From Runella slithyformis DSM 19594 (GTDB lineage Bacteria > Bacteroidota > Bacteroidia > Cytophagales > Spirosomataceae), in the NCBI RefSeq assembly GCF_000218895.1, contig NC_015703.1, forward strand, positions 4,787,001 through 4,851,000: a stretch of 64,000 nt of DNA, given 5' to 3'. The notes under the pieces are model-generated. The model was not told the origin of the DNA, did no database searches, and worked only from the letters and a program-made list of their open reading frames with translations. Shown one piece after another: positions 42,563 to 50,419 of the stretch; position 1 is the stretch's first letter; the number at the start of each line of letters is the position of its first letter. A program made the translations under genes and the position numbers.

Positions 42563-43210
42563 TCAATCAATGGCCGCAAAAAATGCTTCTAACTTTTCAG
42601 GGTCCAGTTGGCCGTTGGTACGTACACTGCTGCATAGGTCAAGCCCAAAAGGTTCCACTGTTTCCAGCGCTTCTCTGACATTATGAACATTTAAACCGCC
42701 TGCCAAAAAAAGCGGCACCCGAATGCTTTCGCGTATCTTACGACTGATGGCCCAGTTGTGTACCCGTCCGGTACCGCCCAACTCCTTAATTTGCAGGTTG
42801 GGATTGCCGCTGTCCAATAAAATCGCATCGACAAATTCGGCAGCCTGAATGGCTTCTTCCACCGTTTTTTCATCCAGTACGTGAATGACCTGTACTAATT
42901 TTACACCGGGAAGTGCTTCACGGATTTGATGGTACGAACCTTCCGAAAGCGCATCCACAATCTGAACGGTAGTGGTATGAACCCGTTGATGATGCGCAAT
43001 AATGGCTTCGGGCCGGGTTTCGCTGGTCAGCAAAAAAGTGGAGATCGGGGGCGGCACCGCTTTGGCAATGAGGGCAATTAATTCATCGTGGATAATGCCC
43101 GGGCCGCTCGGCATATTTCCAACCAGCCCCAACGCAGCCGCGCCGACTTGAATAGCCAGTTTGGCTTCCGCCAGGCTGCTGATACAACAAATCTTGACGC
43201 GCGGTTTCAT
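42563..43210 (-). CDS. Phosphoribosylanthranilate isomerase-like protein (TrpF-like), divergent
   Basis: 215 residues, a TIM-barrel of the PRAI type. The catalytic-loop start is KICCISSLAEAKLAIQVGA (canonical KICGIT) and the general-acid region is VDAILLDSG. The substrate-loop motif is GGTGRVHNW where tryptophan-pathway enzymes have GGTGxxFDW. The gene is not with other trp genes: its neighbours are a peptidase and a small secreted protein. It could be a true TrpF displaced from its operon or a paralogue with another substrate. No signal peptide. Confidence 0.75.
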   Translation of the reverse strand: MKPRVKICCISSLAEAKLAIQVGAAALGLVGNMPSGPGIIHDELIALIAKAVPPPISTFLLTSETRPEAIIAHHQRVHTTTVQIVDALSEGSYHQIREALPGVKLVQVIHVLDEKTVEEAIQAAEFVDAILLDSGNPNLQIKELGGTGRVHNWAISRKIRESIRVPLFLAGGLNVHNVREALETVEPFGLDLCSSVRTNGQLDPEKLEAFFAAID

Positions 43211-43212
43211 AG

Positions 43213-44454
43213 TTAAAACGTTATTTTCAACTCCAATTTCTCAGTTCCCCGTTGAACCTCCGCTTCTACGGTTTGTCCCTTTTCGTATTTGCCCAAGGCA
43301 CCCATATAATCGTAGATTGTATTCAGGGTGTAGTTGCCTAAACGAAGAATAAGGTCGCCGCCTTTGATGCCGGCGGCTTCTCCGGGACGGTTCTTAGAAA
43401 CACCGTCTACTTTAATGCCCGGGCCATTGAATGAATAATCCAACAAAAGGCCCATTGTTACTTTAAAATTAGCATTACGTGCCATGGGCATGGCCGTTTC
43501 GCGGTATTCCAGGCGACCGGGAAGTTTGTCCAAGGCATTGATGGTCGACGTCACCGCGTTCAATATCTGCGCTTCGCCCGCAAAGTTAATCAGGGCGATG
43601 TCATCGCTCGGACGGTGATAATCTGAGTGTACACCTGTAAAGTAAAATAACACCGGTATCTTTTTGGTATAAAAAGAGGTATGGTCGGAAGCGCCTGCGC
43701 CTGAAGAATCAATTTTAAATGCCATTTTCTCGCGTTCCATTACGGGTGGAATCACTTGTCCCCACGTTGGACTGGTTCCCCATCCCCCGATGGTAATAGG
43801 CTTCGCAGGGTCAAAGCGGCCGATCATGTCAAAATTGAGCATAAAGTTCACTTTTGCCAGGTCGATGGTAGGATTATTGGCGTAATATTTCGACCCCAGC
43901 AGCCCCAATTCCTCGGCGGAAAAACAGATGAATAAAAAATTATGCTTCTCCTTAACACCGTTTTTGGCGTAATAACGGGCCAGTTCGAGGACCCCGGCCA
44001 CCCCCGAAGCATTGTCGTCAGCACCGTTGTGGATCTTTCCTTTGGCATTGGCGTCGAGCGAACCGCGCTGATAGCCCTCGCCCAGGTGATCATAGTGTGC
44101 GCCGATCACGATGGTGCGGTCGGCTCCATTGTCGAGGTAGCCAACTACATTGCGGGCGTCCAATACGTGGACGGTATCCCGATTGGCTTTGAAGGGTTGT
44201 TCAAAACCTTGGGTCCCTTTGGGCTGAAGGCCTAGTTCCTGAAAAAAGGCAGCTATGTATTGAGCGGCTTTCTGTTCGTCTTTGGTCCCGGTTCCCCGGC
44301 CTTTTAATTCATCGGAGGCCAGAAAAGTGACGTGCTTTTCCACGTTTTTCGGGCTAATGGTAATGGATTGGCCAACGGCGTAAATGCTCGTTATGATGAG
44401 CAGGGCTGCAATGGAATATTTCATAAAACAGCGGATTTTTGTAGAATTGAACAT
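43213..44454 (-). CDS. Secreted M28-family metallopeptidase with PDZ domain
   Basis: 413 residues; signal peptide best defined from the internal ATG at 44424 (MKYSIAALLIITSIYAVGQS). The ATG at 44454 overlaps the mscS-like stop (TAATG), so either start is possible. Zinc-aminopeptidase ligands: H and D in IGAHYDHLGEG, D in NGADDNASG, catalytic Glu pair SAEELG, D in NFDMIG, H in GVHSDYHRPSDD. A C-terminal PDZ domain (about 330-410, GVSKNRPGEAAGIKGGDLIL) follows. Predicted periplasmic or exported aminopeptidase for peptide breakdown. Confidence 0.93.
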   Translation of the reverse strand: MFNSTKIRCFMKYSIAALLIITSIYAVGQSITISPKNVEKHVTFLASDELKGRGTGTKDEQKAAQYIAAFFQELGLQPKGTQGFEQPFKANRDTVHVLDARNVVGYLDNGADRTIVIGAHYDHLGEGYQRGSLDANAKGKIHNGADDNASGVAGVLELARYYAKNGVKEKHNFLFICFSAEELGLLGSKYYANNPTIDLAKVNFMLNFDMIGRFDPAKPITIGGWGTSPTWGQVIPPVMEREKMAFKIDSSGAGASDHTSFYTKKIPVLFYFTGVHSDYHRPSDDIALINFAGEAQILNAVTSTINALDKLPGRLEYRETAMPMARNANFKVTMGLLLDYSFNGPGIKVDGVSKNRPGEAAGIKGGDLILRLGNYTLNTIYDYMGALGKYEKGQTVEAEVQRGTEKLELKITF

Positions 44455-45584
44455 TAGGTAGTTTCGCGCAAAGCATCACTGCTCTCTTTGATGAACAAAT
44501 TTCGACTCGGATAGGCAAAGGTAGCACCGTGTTCGCGCACTATTTCGATGATCCTGAAGTTAATTTCTTCTTTTGTTTCCATAAATACCCGCCAAAGGGA
44601 GGTATGCACATGGTAAATGACGACAATATCCAGTGAGTTTTCGGCTAAATTCTCCAGACGGACCGTAGGCGTTTTGGAATTGGTCAGATAATTTCCTTCT
44701 AAGTGAAACCGAATATCCTTAATGATTTGTGTAAGGGTCTCGGGAGACGTATCAAACGAAAGACGTACGTAATATTTTGCCCGTCGGTAGCTGCGTTGCG
44801 TGACGTTTTCAAGCGCCTGCGTGGTCATCAAGCGATTGGGTACGGTGATCAAACTGCCATCGTCTGAGCGAACGCGGGTACTGCGGAATCCGATTTGTTC
44901 AATTTCACCCGAAATCTTGTCCAGCACAATCGAATCTCCGATGACGAAGGGACGTTCGAGCATGATGGCAACGGAAGCGATCAGGTTTTCGAGTGTTTCG
45001 CGGGCGGCCAATGCAATGACCAAGCCCCCGATCCCTAAACTCGTGATCAATGCCCACACGTTGACTTCATAAATTTTGTGGAGCATGAAGAAAAAGCAGG
45101 TCAGCGTCCAGATAATGATGGTGATGTCTTTAAAAAAAGGCACCAGTTGGTCATCCAGAGGGGTGGGCGTTTCAGCGGCTTTCTGTTTAAATATCAATGC
45201 AATAAATTTTATTAAACGAATGCCCAACCAACCGACGGCGGCCGCCAAAAAGGTAAAAAAGACTCGCTCAATGATCATCAGCCAACCGAAGCGTTCTGCG
45301 GATGCCCAACCCCATTGTTTTGGTACGGTCAGATGAGTAAATGCCCAAAAAATCATGACCAGCGTAATGAGTAATTCAAAGGGACGGCGCGTCAGACGCA
45401 CAAAATCTGCCAGCGGGATAGACCCGGATTCACTTTTGATAAAGCGGTAAATGGTGCGGCTGATGGTTAAGGAAAGGCCGCTTTTGATCAAAATGCCTAA
45501 TCCAATGATGCCCAAAAACCAAAGCAGGTCTTGAATGGGGTTTTCCAGAATGGTATAATTAAGCCACTTCGACACTATTTCCAT
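44454..45584 (-). CDS. MscS-family mechanosensitive channel
   Basis: 376 residues with four to five hydrophobic segments before the conserved MscS core: the pore helix TM3 (VWALITSLGIGGLVIALAAR, ETLENLIASV) and the beta domain (RPFVIGDSIVLDKISGEIEQ, TVPNRLM). Gates ions during hypo-osmotic shock at the inner membrane. No fused sensor domain. Stop overlaps the downstream peptidase ATG, so the two may be co-transcribed. Confidence 0.93.
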   Translation of the reverse strand: MEIVSKWLNYTILENPIQDLLWFLGIIGLGILIKSGLSLTISRTIYRFIKSESGSIPLADFVRLTRRPFELLITLVMIFWAFTHLTVPKQWGWASAERFGWLMIIERVFFTFLAAAVGWLGIRLIKFIALIFKQKAAETPTPLDDQLVPFFKDITIIIWTLTCFFFMLHKIYEVNVWALITSLGIGGLVIALAARETLENLIASVAIMLERPFVIGDSIVLDKISGEIEQIGFRSTRVRSDDGSLITVPNRLMTTQALENVTQRSYRRAKYYVRLSFDTSPETLTQIIKDIRFHLEGNYLTNSKTPTVRLENLAENSLDIVVIYHVHTSLWRVFMETKEEINFRIIEIVREHGATFAYPSRNLFIKESSDALRETT

Positions 45585-45729
45585 GGTGACTGTCGGTTAT
45601 TTAACTGCAAAACAACAATTTTGTGCGATGAAAGAAAAAGGTTATGCGTAAATCTCGCTTTCTTTCAGCGCCGGAGGCCATTGCGGACCTGTTTTCTGTA
45701 CTGTTTCACTCACTGATTTGTCCCTCTTT

Positions 45730-46476
45730 ATGAATGCAGCCATTGACCTTGGAAATACATTTGCCAAAATAGGGTGGTTTGAAAATGAACACCTTGTAGA
45801 AGCTCAGTATAAAATCCCTTTTGAAGCATTAACCGATGTGTTGACATCGAGGATACCCAAACAGGCTATAGTGTCTTCAACGAGTCGGGATACGCAACCT
45901 TATGCGGATCTGTTATACCGATTAAAGGCGTCGGTACTGCAACTGACGCCGGTGCTGCCGGTGCCCATCGGCAAGAAGTATGATACGCCCCAAACCCTCG
46001 GGGCCGATCGTTTGGCCGCAGCGGTTGGAGCAACCGTTTTGTTTCCCAACGAAAACTGTTTGGTCATTGATATGGGAACCTGTATTACCTATGATTGGGT
46101 AAGCGCTGACGCCTTTTTTCACGGCGGAATAATTTCTCCGGGCTTTCGTATGCGATTTCAGGCCATGCACACGTTTACTAAAAGATTGCCTTTGATCGAC
46201 ATTTCAGAAGCGCAGCATCTTGCGTCTTTGCCTTTGATCGGAAAAAGCACACGTACAGCTATGGAGAGTGGAGTCATCAATGGGCTGTTGGCAGAAGTAG
46301 ACGGTTTTGTGGAACGTTATCACAAGGAATACGGCAAATGCCGCGTACTATTGTGCGGAGGGGATGCACCTTTCTTTGAAAGTCGGCTTAAAAATCGCAT
46401 CTTTGCGGCGCCAAATCTGGTTTTGATGGGTCTGAATCGAATTTTATTATATAATGTCAATGTACAAAACGCGTAA
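45730..46476 (+). CDS. coaX: Type III pantothenate kinase
   Basis: 248 residues; phosphorylates pantothenate, the first step of CoA synthesis. ASKHA-fold nucleotide motifs: AIDLGNTFAKIGWF, the GADRLAAAVGA segment, and DMGTCITYDWV. I start at the ATG at 45730; the frame extends to a TTG at 45718 but MNAAIDLGNTFAK is the natural N-terminus. The stop lies inside the start of the outer-membrane protein gene (23 bases of overlap), suggesting translational coupling. Confidence 0.93.
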   Translation: MNAAIDLGNTFAKIGWFENEHLVEAQYKIPFEALTDVLTSRIPKQAIVSSTSRDTQPYADLLYRLKASVLQLTPVLPVPIGKKYDTPQTLGADRLAAAVGATVLFPNENCLVIDMGTCITYDWVSADAFFHGGIISPGFRMRFQAMHTFTKRLPLIDISEAQHLASLPLIGKSTRTAMESGVINGLLAEVDGFVERYHKEYGKCRVLLCGGDAPFFESRLKNRIFAAPNLVLMGLNRILLYNVNVQNA

Positions 46477-47737
46477 GCTTCTTCGATGGAGTTTGGTAGT
46501 GGGAGCAGCATTTCTTCAAACAACTGTTTTTGCTCAGGGTTTAGGAAACTCGCCTTATTCAGCCATTGGACTGGGAGAACTGTTAAGCAAAGGCTATGCA
46601 CCGAGCAATGCCATGGGAGATGTCGGAGTGAGTGCTTCCAACCCTCTGTATATTAATTCGTTGAATCCTGCCCTGTTGGTTCGGAATCGCTATACCATGT
46701 TTGATGTAGGGGTCATTGGCCAATACAAAAGTCTTCAGGATACAAAACAAAATCAGCGTGATTTTGGCGGGAATATCGGCTACCTGGCCTTGTCATTTCC
46801 GGTAGCGCCCAAATGGTCGCTTGGCCTGAGTCTGAAACCGTACAGCTTTATTAATTATCAGCAAAATTCATACGGACGAATCGGGACGTCCATCTATGAA
46901 GCCCAATACATCTATAACGGTAAGGGAGGACTTAATCAACTCAACTTGGCCAATGGGTTTCAGATTGGAAAAAACCTGAGTGTCGGGGCTGATCTGACGT
47001 ACCTTTTCGGTAACTTTAACCGTAGCGTTACGTCGCAATTACGCATTGGCGACAGCCGCGATTACATTGTAAGCCGCGATGACCGATTGAATCTCAGCGA
47101 TGTCAATTTAAAGTTGGGGGCCGCTTACCGCCAAAAGTTAAAGGAGAATCATTACGTCAATTTTGGTGCTACGTACAATATGGCTTCTTCGTTAAATGCA
47201 GTACGTAATACGACTCTGGAAGTTCTGAGCAGCAACGGTCAGCCAATTACGAATCCTGATACGCTGATACAGGCTAATGTAGGGGTTAATCTTCCTGCCA
47301 ATTGGCGCGTAGGGGTGAGTTATGAGAAGTTTTTTAAACTGTTGCTGAGTTTCGATTATGAACGCCAAAATTGGTCCCAATATAAAGGCATATCCGGAAA
47401 TAACGAGAATATGCGTGATGGGCAAAGCTTTCACTTTGGGTTAGAATATGTACCTAAGTTTAACTCAACAAAGTACTGGGATCTGGTTTTTTATCGCCTT
47501 GGGTTCATCTATAATCAGACTCCTTTGGTCATCGGAACAAAACCCGTGGATGACATGAGTATTTCGATGGGAATGTCACTTCCGGTGGGACGGAATTTTG
47601 TAAACCTGATCAATATCTCGTTTGTGGCCGGGCAACGCGGAACCGTTTCTTCCCAAACATTTCGTGAGCGATATGGCCGTGTAGTACTCGGAATTTCACT
47701 TAAAGATACGTGGTTCCAAAAATTCAAGGTTGATTAA
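46454..47737 (+). CDS. Outer-membrane beta-barrel protein, uncharacterised
   Basis: 427 residues with signal peptide (cleavage near TVFAQ). The mature start GLGNSPYSAIGLGELL is followed by repeated amphipathic strands, many ending in aromatic residues. The pattern is of the OmpP1/FadL-like or PorV-like barrels of Bacteroidota, but I cannot assign a transport substrate. The gene overlaps coaX by 23 bases and precedes the LptC-like gene, an arrangement suggesting a shared transcript of cofactor and envelope genes. Confidence 0.8.
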   Translation: MSMYKTRKLLRWSLVVGAAFLQTTVFAQGLGNSPYSAIGLGELLSKGYAPSNAMGDVGVSASNPLYINSLNPALLVRNRYTMFDVGVIGQYKSLQDTKQNQRDFGGNIGYLALSFPVAPKWSLGLSLKPYSFINYQQNSYGRIGTSIYEAQYIYNGKGGLNQLNLANGFQIGKNLSVGADLTYLFGNFNRSVTSQLRIGDSRDYIVSRDDRLNLSDVNLKLGAAYRQKLKENHYVNFGATYNMASSLNAVRNTTLEVLSSNGQPITNPDTLIQANVGVNLPANWRVGVSYEKFFKLLLSFDYERQNWSQYKGISGNNENMRDGQSFHFGLEYVPKFNSTKYWDLVFYRLGFIYNQTPLVIGTKPVDDMSISMGMSLPVGRNFVNLINISFVAGQRGTVSSQTFRERYGRVVLGISLKDTWFQKFKVD

Positions 47738-47880
47738 GAAAGATTAAAGATTGTTAAACACAATCAATAAGGTGTTTATTTTCAGCATATTTGTATGCAA
47801 GCATACGTTTTTTTGCTAAAAAAAATGAAAAAAAATCCTTCTATAAATCAATTGTTTTTGGAAAATACAGTAGAACCCCT

Positions 47881-47888
47881 TAATTTTG
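47881..47888 (+). promoter_or_regulatory. Putative promoter of the LptC-like gene, -7 box
   Basis: TAATTTTG matches TAnnTTTG, about 96 bases before the chosen ATG at 47984, followed by a leader with a strong hairpin (47934-47963). Confidence 0.4.
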
Positions 47889-47933
47889 CCTATAAGATGT
47901 TAAGGTGGGTTAATACAACATCTGCAAGGATGC

Positions 47934-47963
47934 AAATGGGAGATAAATTTTTATCTCCTATTT
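47934..47963 (+). promoter_or_regulatory. Leader hairpin upstream of the LptC-like gene
   Basis: AAATGGGAGATAAA (47934-47947) pairs with TTTATCTCCTATTT (47950-47963) apart from one G-T wobble, twenty bases before the ATG at 47984. No U-run follows, so it is more like a leader structure than a terminator. Confidence 0.5.
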
Positions 47964-47983
47964 GTTTATTATATCGGTCAGCA

Positions 47984-48538
47984 ATGACACAAATGCGAGC
48001 CCTTTTTATTGCCGCTTTTTTTCTTCTTTTTTTTCTGAGCAGTTGCGAAGAAGATAAAAATTCCAAAAAATTCATTGCTTACAACGGCCCTTTGGAAGAG
48101 GCCGAAAATATTGAAATACTGTACAGCGAACTCGGCCTGTTGAAAGTCAGGGTACGAACAGCAAAGCAGATTAAGCTCCCCTCGGAAGATAAACTGTTTC
48201 CTAAAAGAGTATTTGTGGATTTTTATGGGCCTGCCGGAGACGTGCTGACTACGCTGGAGTCAGATTCGGGGCGGTATGAATATCGTACCGGATTGTATAA
48301 AGTAAAAGGAAACGTAAAGGTTGTTACCCAAAAAAAAGAACGTTTATTCTCGGATGAATTGACGTGGAACCCGCAAACACAAAAGGTGTATACCGAGAAA
48401 AAAGTCACCATCGAAAATCAACAGACCGGGGAGCGGATGAACGGATTGGGCCTTGATGCCAATCAGGACTTCAGTCAGTACAGTATCCGCCGACCTACCG
48501 GCTTCTTCAATGCTCCAGCGGGTATTACTTCTAATTAG
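47984..48538 (+). CDS. LptC-like LPS export lipoprotein
   Basis: About 184 residues from the ATG at 47984 (MTQMRALFIAAFF), with a lipoprotein signal (lipobox LSSC). The frame continues upstream to 47795 but that part runs through a promoter-like box and a hairpin. The mature part is a beta-jellyroll of LptC/OstA type: FVDFYGPAGDVLTTLESDSG, VKGNVKVVTQKKERLFSDEL, VTIENQQTGERMNGLGLD. Predicted to join the LptB2FGC complex that moves LPS across the periplasm. No other lpt gene is in the window. Confidence 0.85.
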   Translation: MTQMRALFIAAFFLLFFLSSCEEDKNSKKFIAYNGPLEEAENIEILYSELGLLKVRVRTAKQIKLPSEDKLFPKRVFVDFYGPAGDVLTTLESDSGRYEYRTGLYKVKGNVKVVTQKKERLFSDELTWNPQTQKVYTEKKVTIENQQTGERMNGLGLDANQDFSQYSIRRPTGFFNAPAGITSN

Positions 48539-48668
48539 CGCTAGGCAATTCGGGAGGATTATCACTATCTAAAGAAATATTTTAAAAATAGTTACAAATA
48601 GGGCAAGGGTAAACGGGGGGTTATGTACTCTTAGCAGTTAAATAACCGTTCGTTATACCAACCTACCT

Positions 48669-49382
48669 ATGCCCTCTACAGATGCCAATGAGCCAAATTC
48701 TCTTCGAGCGGAAGAGTGCAGTTCTTTTATTCCGTCCCTGAAAGAAAATCCGGACGGAATCATTGATTCCGAAGTATGGATTAAAAAGGCGTTTGAAGTG
48801 GATACTGCCAAAGGGTACGAGTTGCTTTTTAAGCGCTATTATCCTCCACTGTGCAGTCATGCCGTCCGCTTTGTTTATTCAAAAGAGGTAGCGGAAGACT
48901 TGGTTATGGAAGTATTCAGTCAGTTTTGGCAAAAACAACTTCATCAGATTGTCACGGCTTCTTATCGGGCGTACTTGTTTACGACCGTTCGTCATGCCGC
49001 ATTTGCCTATTTACGAACAGAGTTGAAGGCTGAAAAATCGGCCGATTATTCGATTGATGTGAGCAGCGATACGCCTCCTGTAACGCCGCAGCAAATCCTG
49101 CAATACAACGAGCTGTACATAAAAATTGAAGAAATTGTTCGTTCGGCATCTCCTCAAAGTCAAAAAGTGTTTGTAATGAGTCGGTTTGAGGGGAAGAAAA
49201 ACGCCGCTATTGCGGAAGAATTACACCTATCTACTAAAACCGTTGAAGGGCACATTACCAAAGTCCTCTCTTTATTGAGACAATCACTGCGAAATTATGG
49301 ATTGCTTGTCACTCTATTAGTGAGTGGCCCAGTGTCGCAGGGAAAAGAGTTTTTGTCCATTTTTCTTTCTTCATGGTCGTAA
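48669..49382 (+). CDS. ECF sigma-70 factor (Bacteroidota FecI-like)
   Basis: 237 residues with sigma region 2 (about 57-110, ELLFKRYYPPLCSHAVRFVY, then AEDLVMEVFSQFW) and region 4 (about 170-215, VFVMSRFEGKKNAAIAEELH, LSTKTVEGHITK). A 40-residue N-terminal extension is poorly conserved. It is directly followed by a FecR anti-sigma gene and a SusC with an STN domain, the standard order for a surface-signalling regulator of an uptake locus. It probably transcribes the susC-susD genes. Confidence 0.94.
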   Translation: MPSTDANEPNSLRAEECSSFIPSLKENPDGIIDSEVWIKKAFEVDTAKGYELLFKRYYPPLCSHAVRFVYSKEVAEDLVMEVFSQFWQKQLHQIVTASYRAYLFTTVRHAAFAYLRTELKAEKSADYSIDVSSDTPPVTPQQILQYNELYIKIEEIVRSASPQSQKVFVMSRFEGKKNAAIAEELHLSTKTVEGHITKVLSLLRQSLRNYGLLVTLLVSGPVSQGKEFLSIFLSSWS

Positions 49383-49397
49383 TTCATCCACACACAC

Positions 49398-50399
49398 ATG
49401 AACCAACAAACTATTTACAGACAGGCTATCCAAGCTTTATTTGCAGGTCGGGCTACTCCTTTACAAAAGGCATTGATTGAAGAATGGCTGTCTCAACCTG
49501 CGCATCAGGAACTGTATTTTACATGGCTGGAAGAATGGGAGCGTCAAAATCCACAGCTGATTGTTGATGTAGAGGCTGCCTATCTTCGATTATCCGATCA
49601 AACGCGCGAAGAGAGTACGGGACTTGCTCCTTTAAGCATTGTTCCCCGCAGGTATTCATTGTTTTTGGGAATTGCTGCAACCGTTTTATTGCTGGCCGGA
49701 GTAAGTATGTATATTTTACGCGATTCGCTGCTGTATAAACACTATGAAACCGCTTACGGTGAACTTTTAAGGATTGATCTGCCCGACGAAAGCCGAGTAA
49801 TGCTCAATGCCAATTCATCCCTTAAAGTGCCCCGTTTTGGATTTGGGGAATCGTTACGGGAGGTGTTTTTGAAGGGAGAGGCGGAATTTTCGGTCAAGCA
49901 TCTGCCAAACCACGCCCGCTTCATTGTCCGGACACCCGATCATTTGGAAATACAGGTATTGGGTACGGAATTTATGGTCTACAGCCGGGCCAGAGGAAGT
50001 AAAGTAGTGTTAAACAAAGGCAAAGTGCAACTGCGCTCGCTCAAAAATCAAATCGCAAAACCGCTGGTAATCACTTCCGGAGACGTCGTGACGATTTCCG
50101 GACATGGTACACTTACGGTGCGCCATCATCAGCCGGTGGCCGTTCATGCGGGTTGGAAAGAGCATCGGTTTACGTTTGAAAATACCTCGGTTTCGGAAAT
50201 CGCCTATCAGCTCACCGAGCAGTTTGGGGTACAGATCGTGATTGCCGATTCTTCATTGGCAAAGCGCACCCTCGGCGGAACCTTTAAAGCAGAAACCGCC
50301 GAAGCCTTTTTGAATGTAATGGCTGAAATGCTCGAAATAAGGGTTATCCATAACGAAACCCCTGGGGACGCCTCCCAAGTTTATACGTTGACCTATTGA
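49398..50399 (+). CDS. FecR-domain anti-sigma factor
   Basis: 333 residues: N-terminal cytoplasmic sigma-binding region (about 1-80, QAIQALFAGRATPLQKALIE) and one transmembrane segment (about 85-105, LFLGIAATVLLLAGVSMYIL). A periplasmic FecR domain (about 115-225, YETAYGELLRIDLPDESRV, FKGEAEFSV-like segment) is followed by a C-terminal DUF4974 domain (about 250-330, FENTSVSEIAYQLTEQFGVQ). It receives the signal from the STN domain of the downstream SusC protein. The 4-base overlap with the SusC frame exists only if the TTG at 50396 is used. Confidence 0.93.
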   Translation: MNQQTIYRQAIQALFAGRATPLQKALIEEWLSQPAHQELYFTWLEEWERQNPQLIVDVEAAYLRLSDQTREESTGLAPLSIVPRRYSLFLGIAATVLLLAGVSMYILRDSLLYKHYETAYGELLRIDLPDESRVMLNANSSLKVPRFGFGESLREVFLKGEAEFSVKHLPNHARFIVRTPDHLEIQVLGTEFMVYSRARGSKVVLNKGKVQLRSLKNQIAKPLVITSGDVVTISGHGTLTVRHHQPVAVHAGWKEHRFTFENTSVSEIAYQLTEQFGVQIVIADSSLAKRTLGGTFKAETAEAFLNVMAEMLEIRVIHNETPGDASQVYTLTY

Positions 50400-50419
50400 A
50401 AATTAACTATATACCGACT

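Noticed and set aside
47795-47983. Upstream 63-codon extension of the LptC-like protein
   Set aside because: It runs through a promoter-like box and a hairpin and precedes a clean lipoprotein signal peptide, so the later ATG is preferred.
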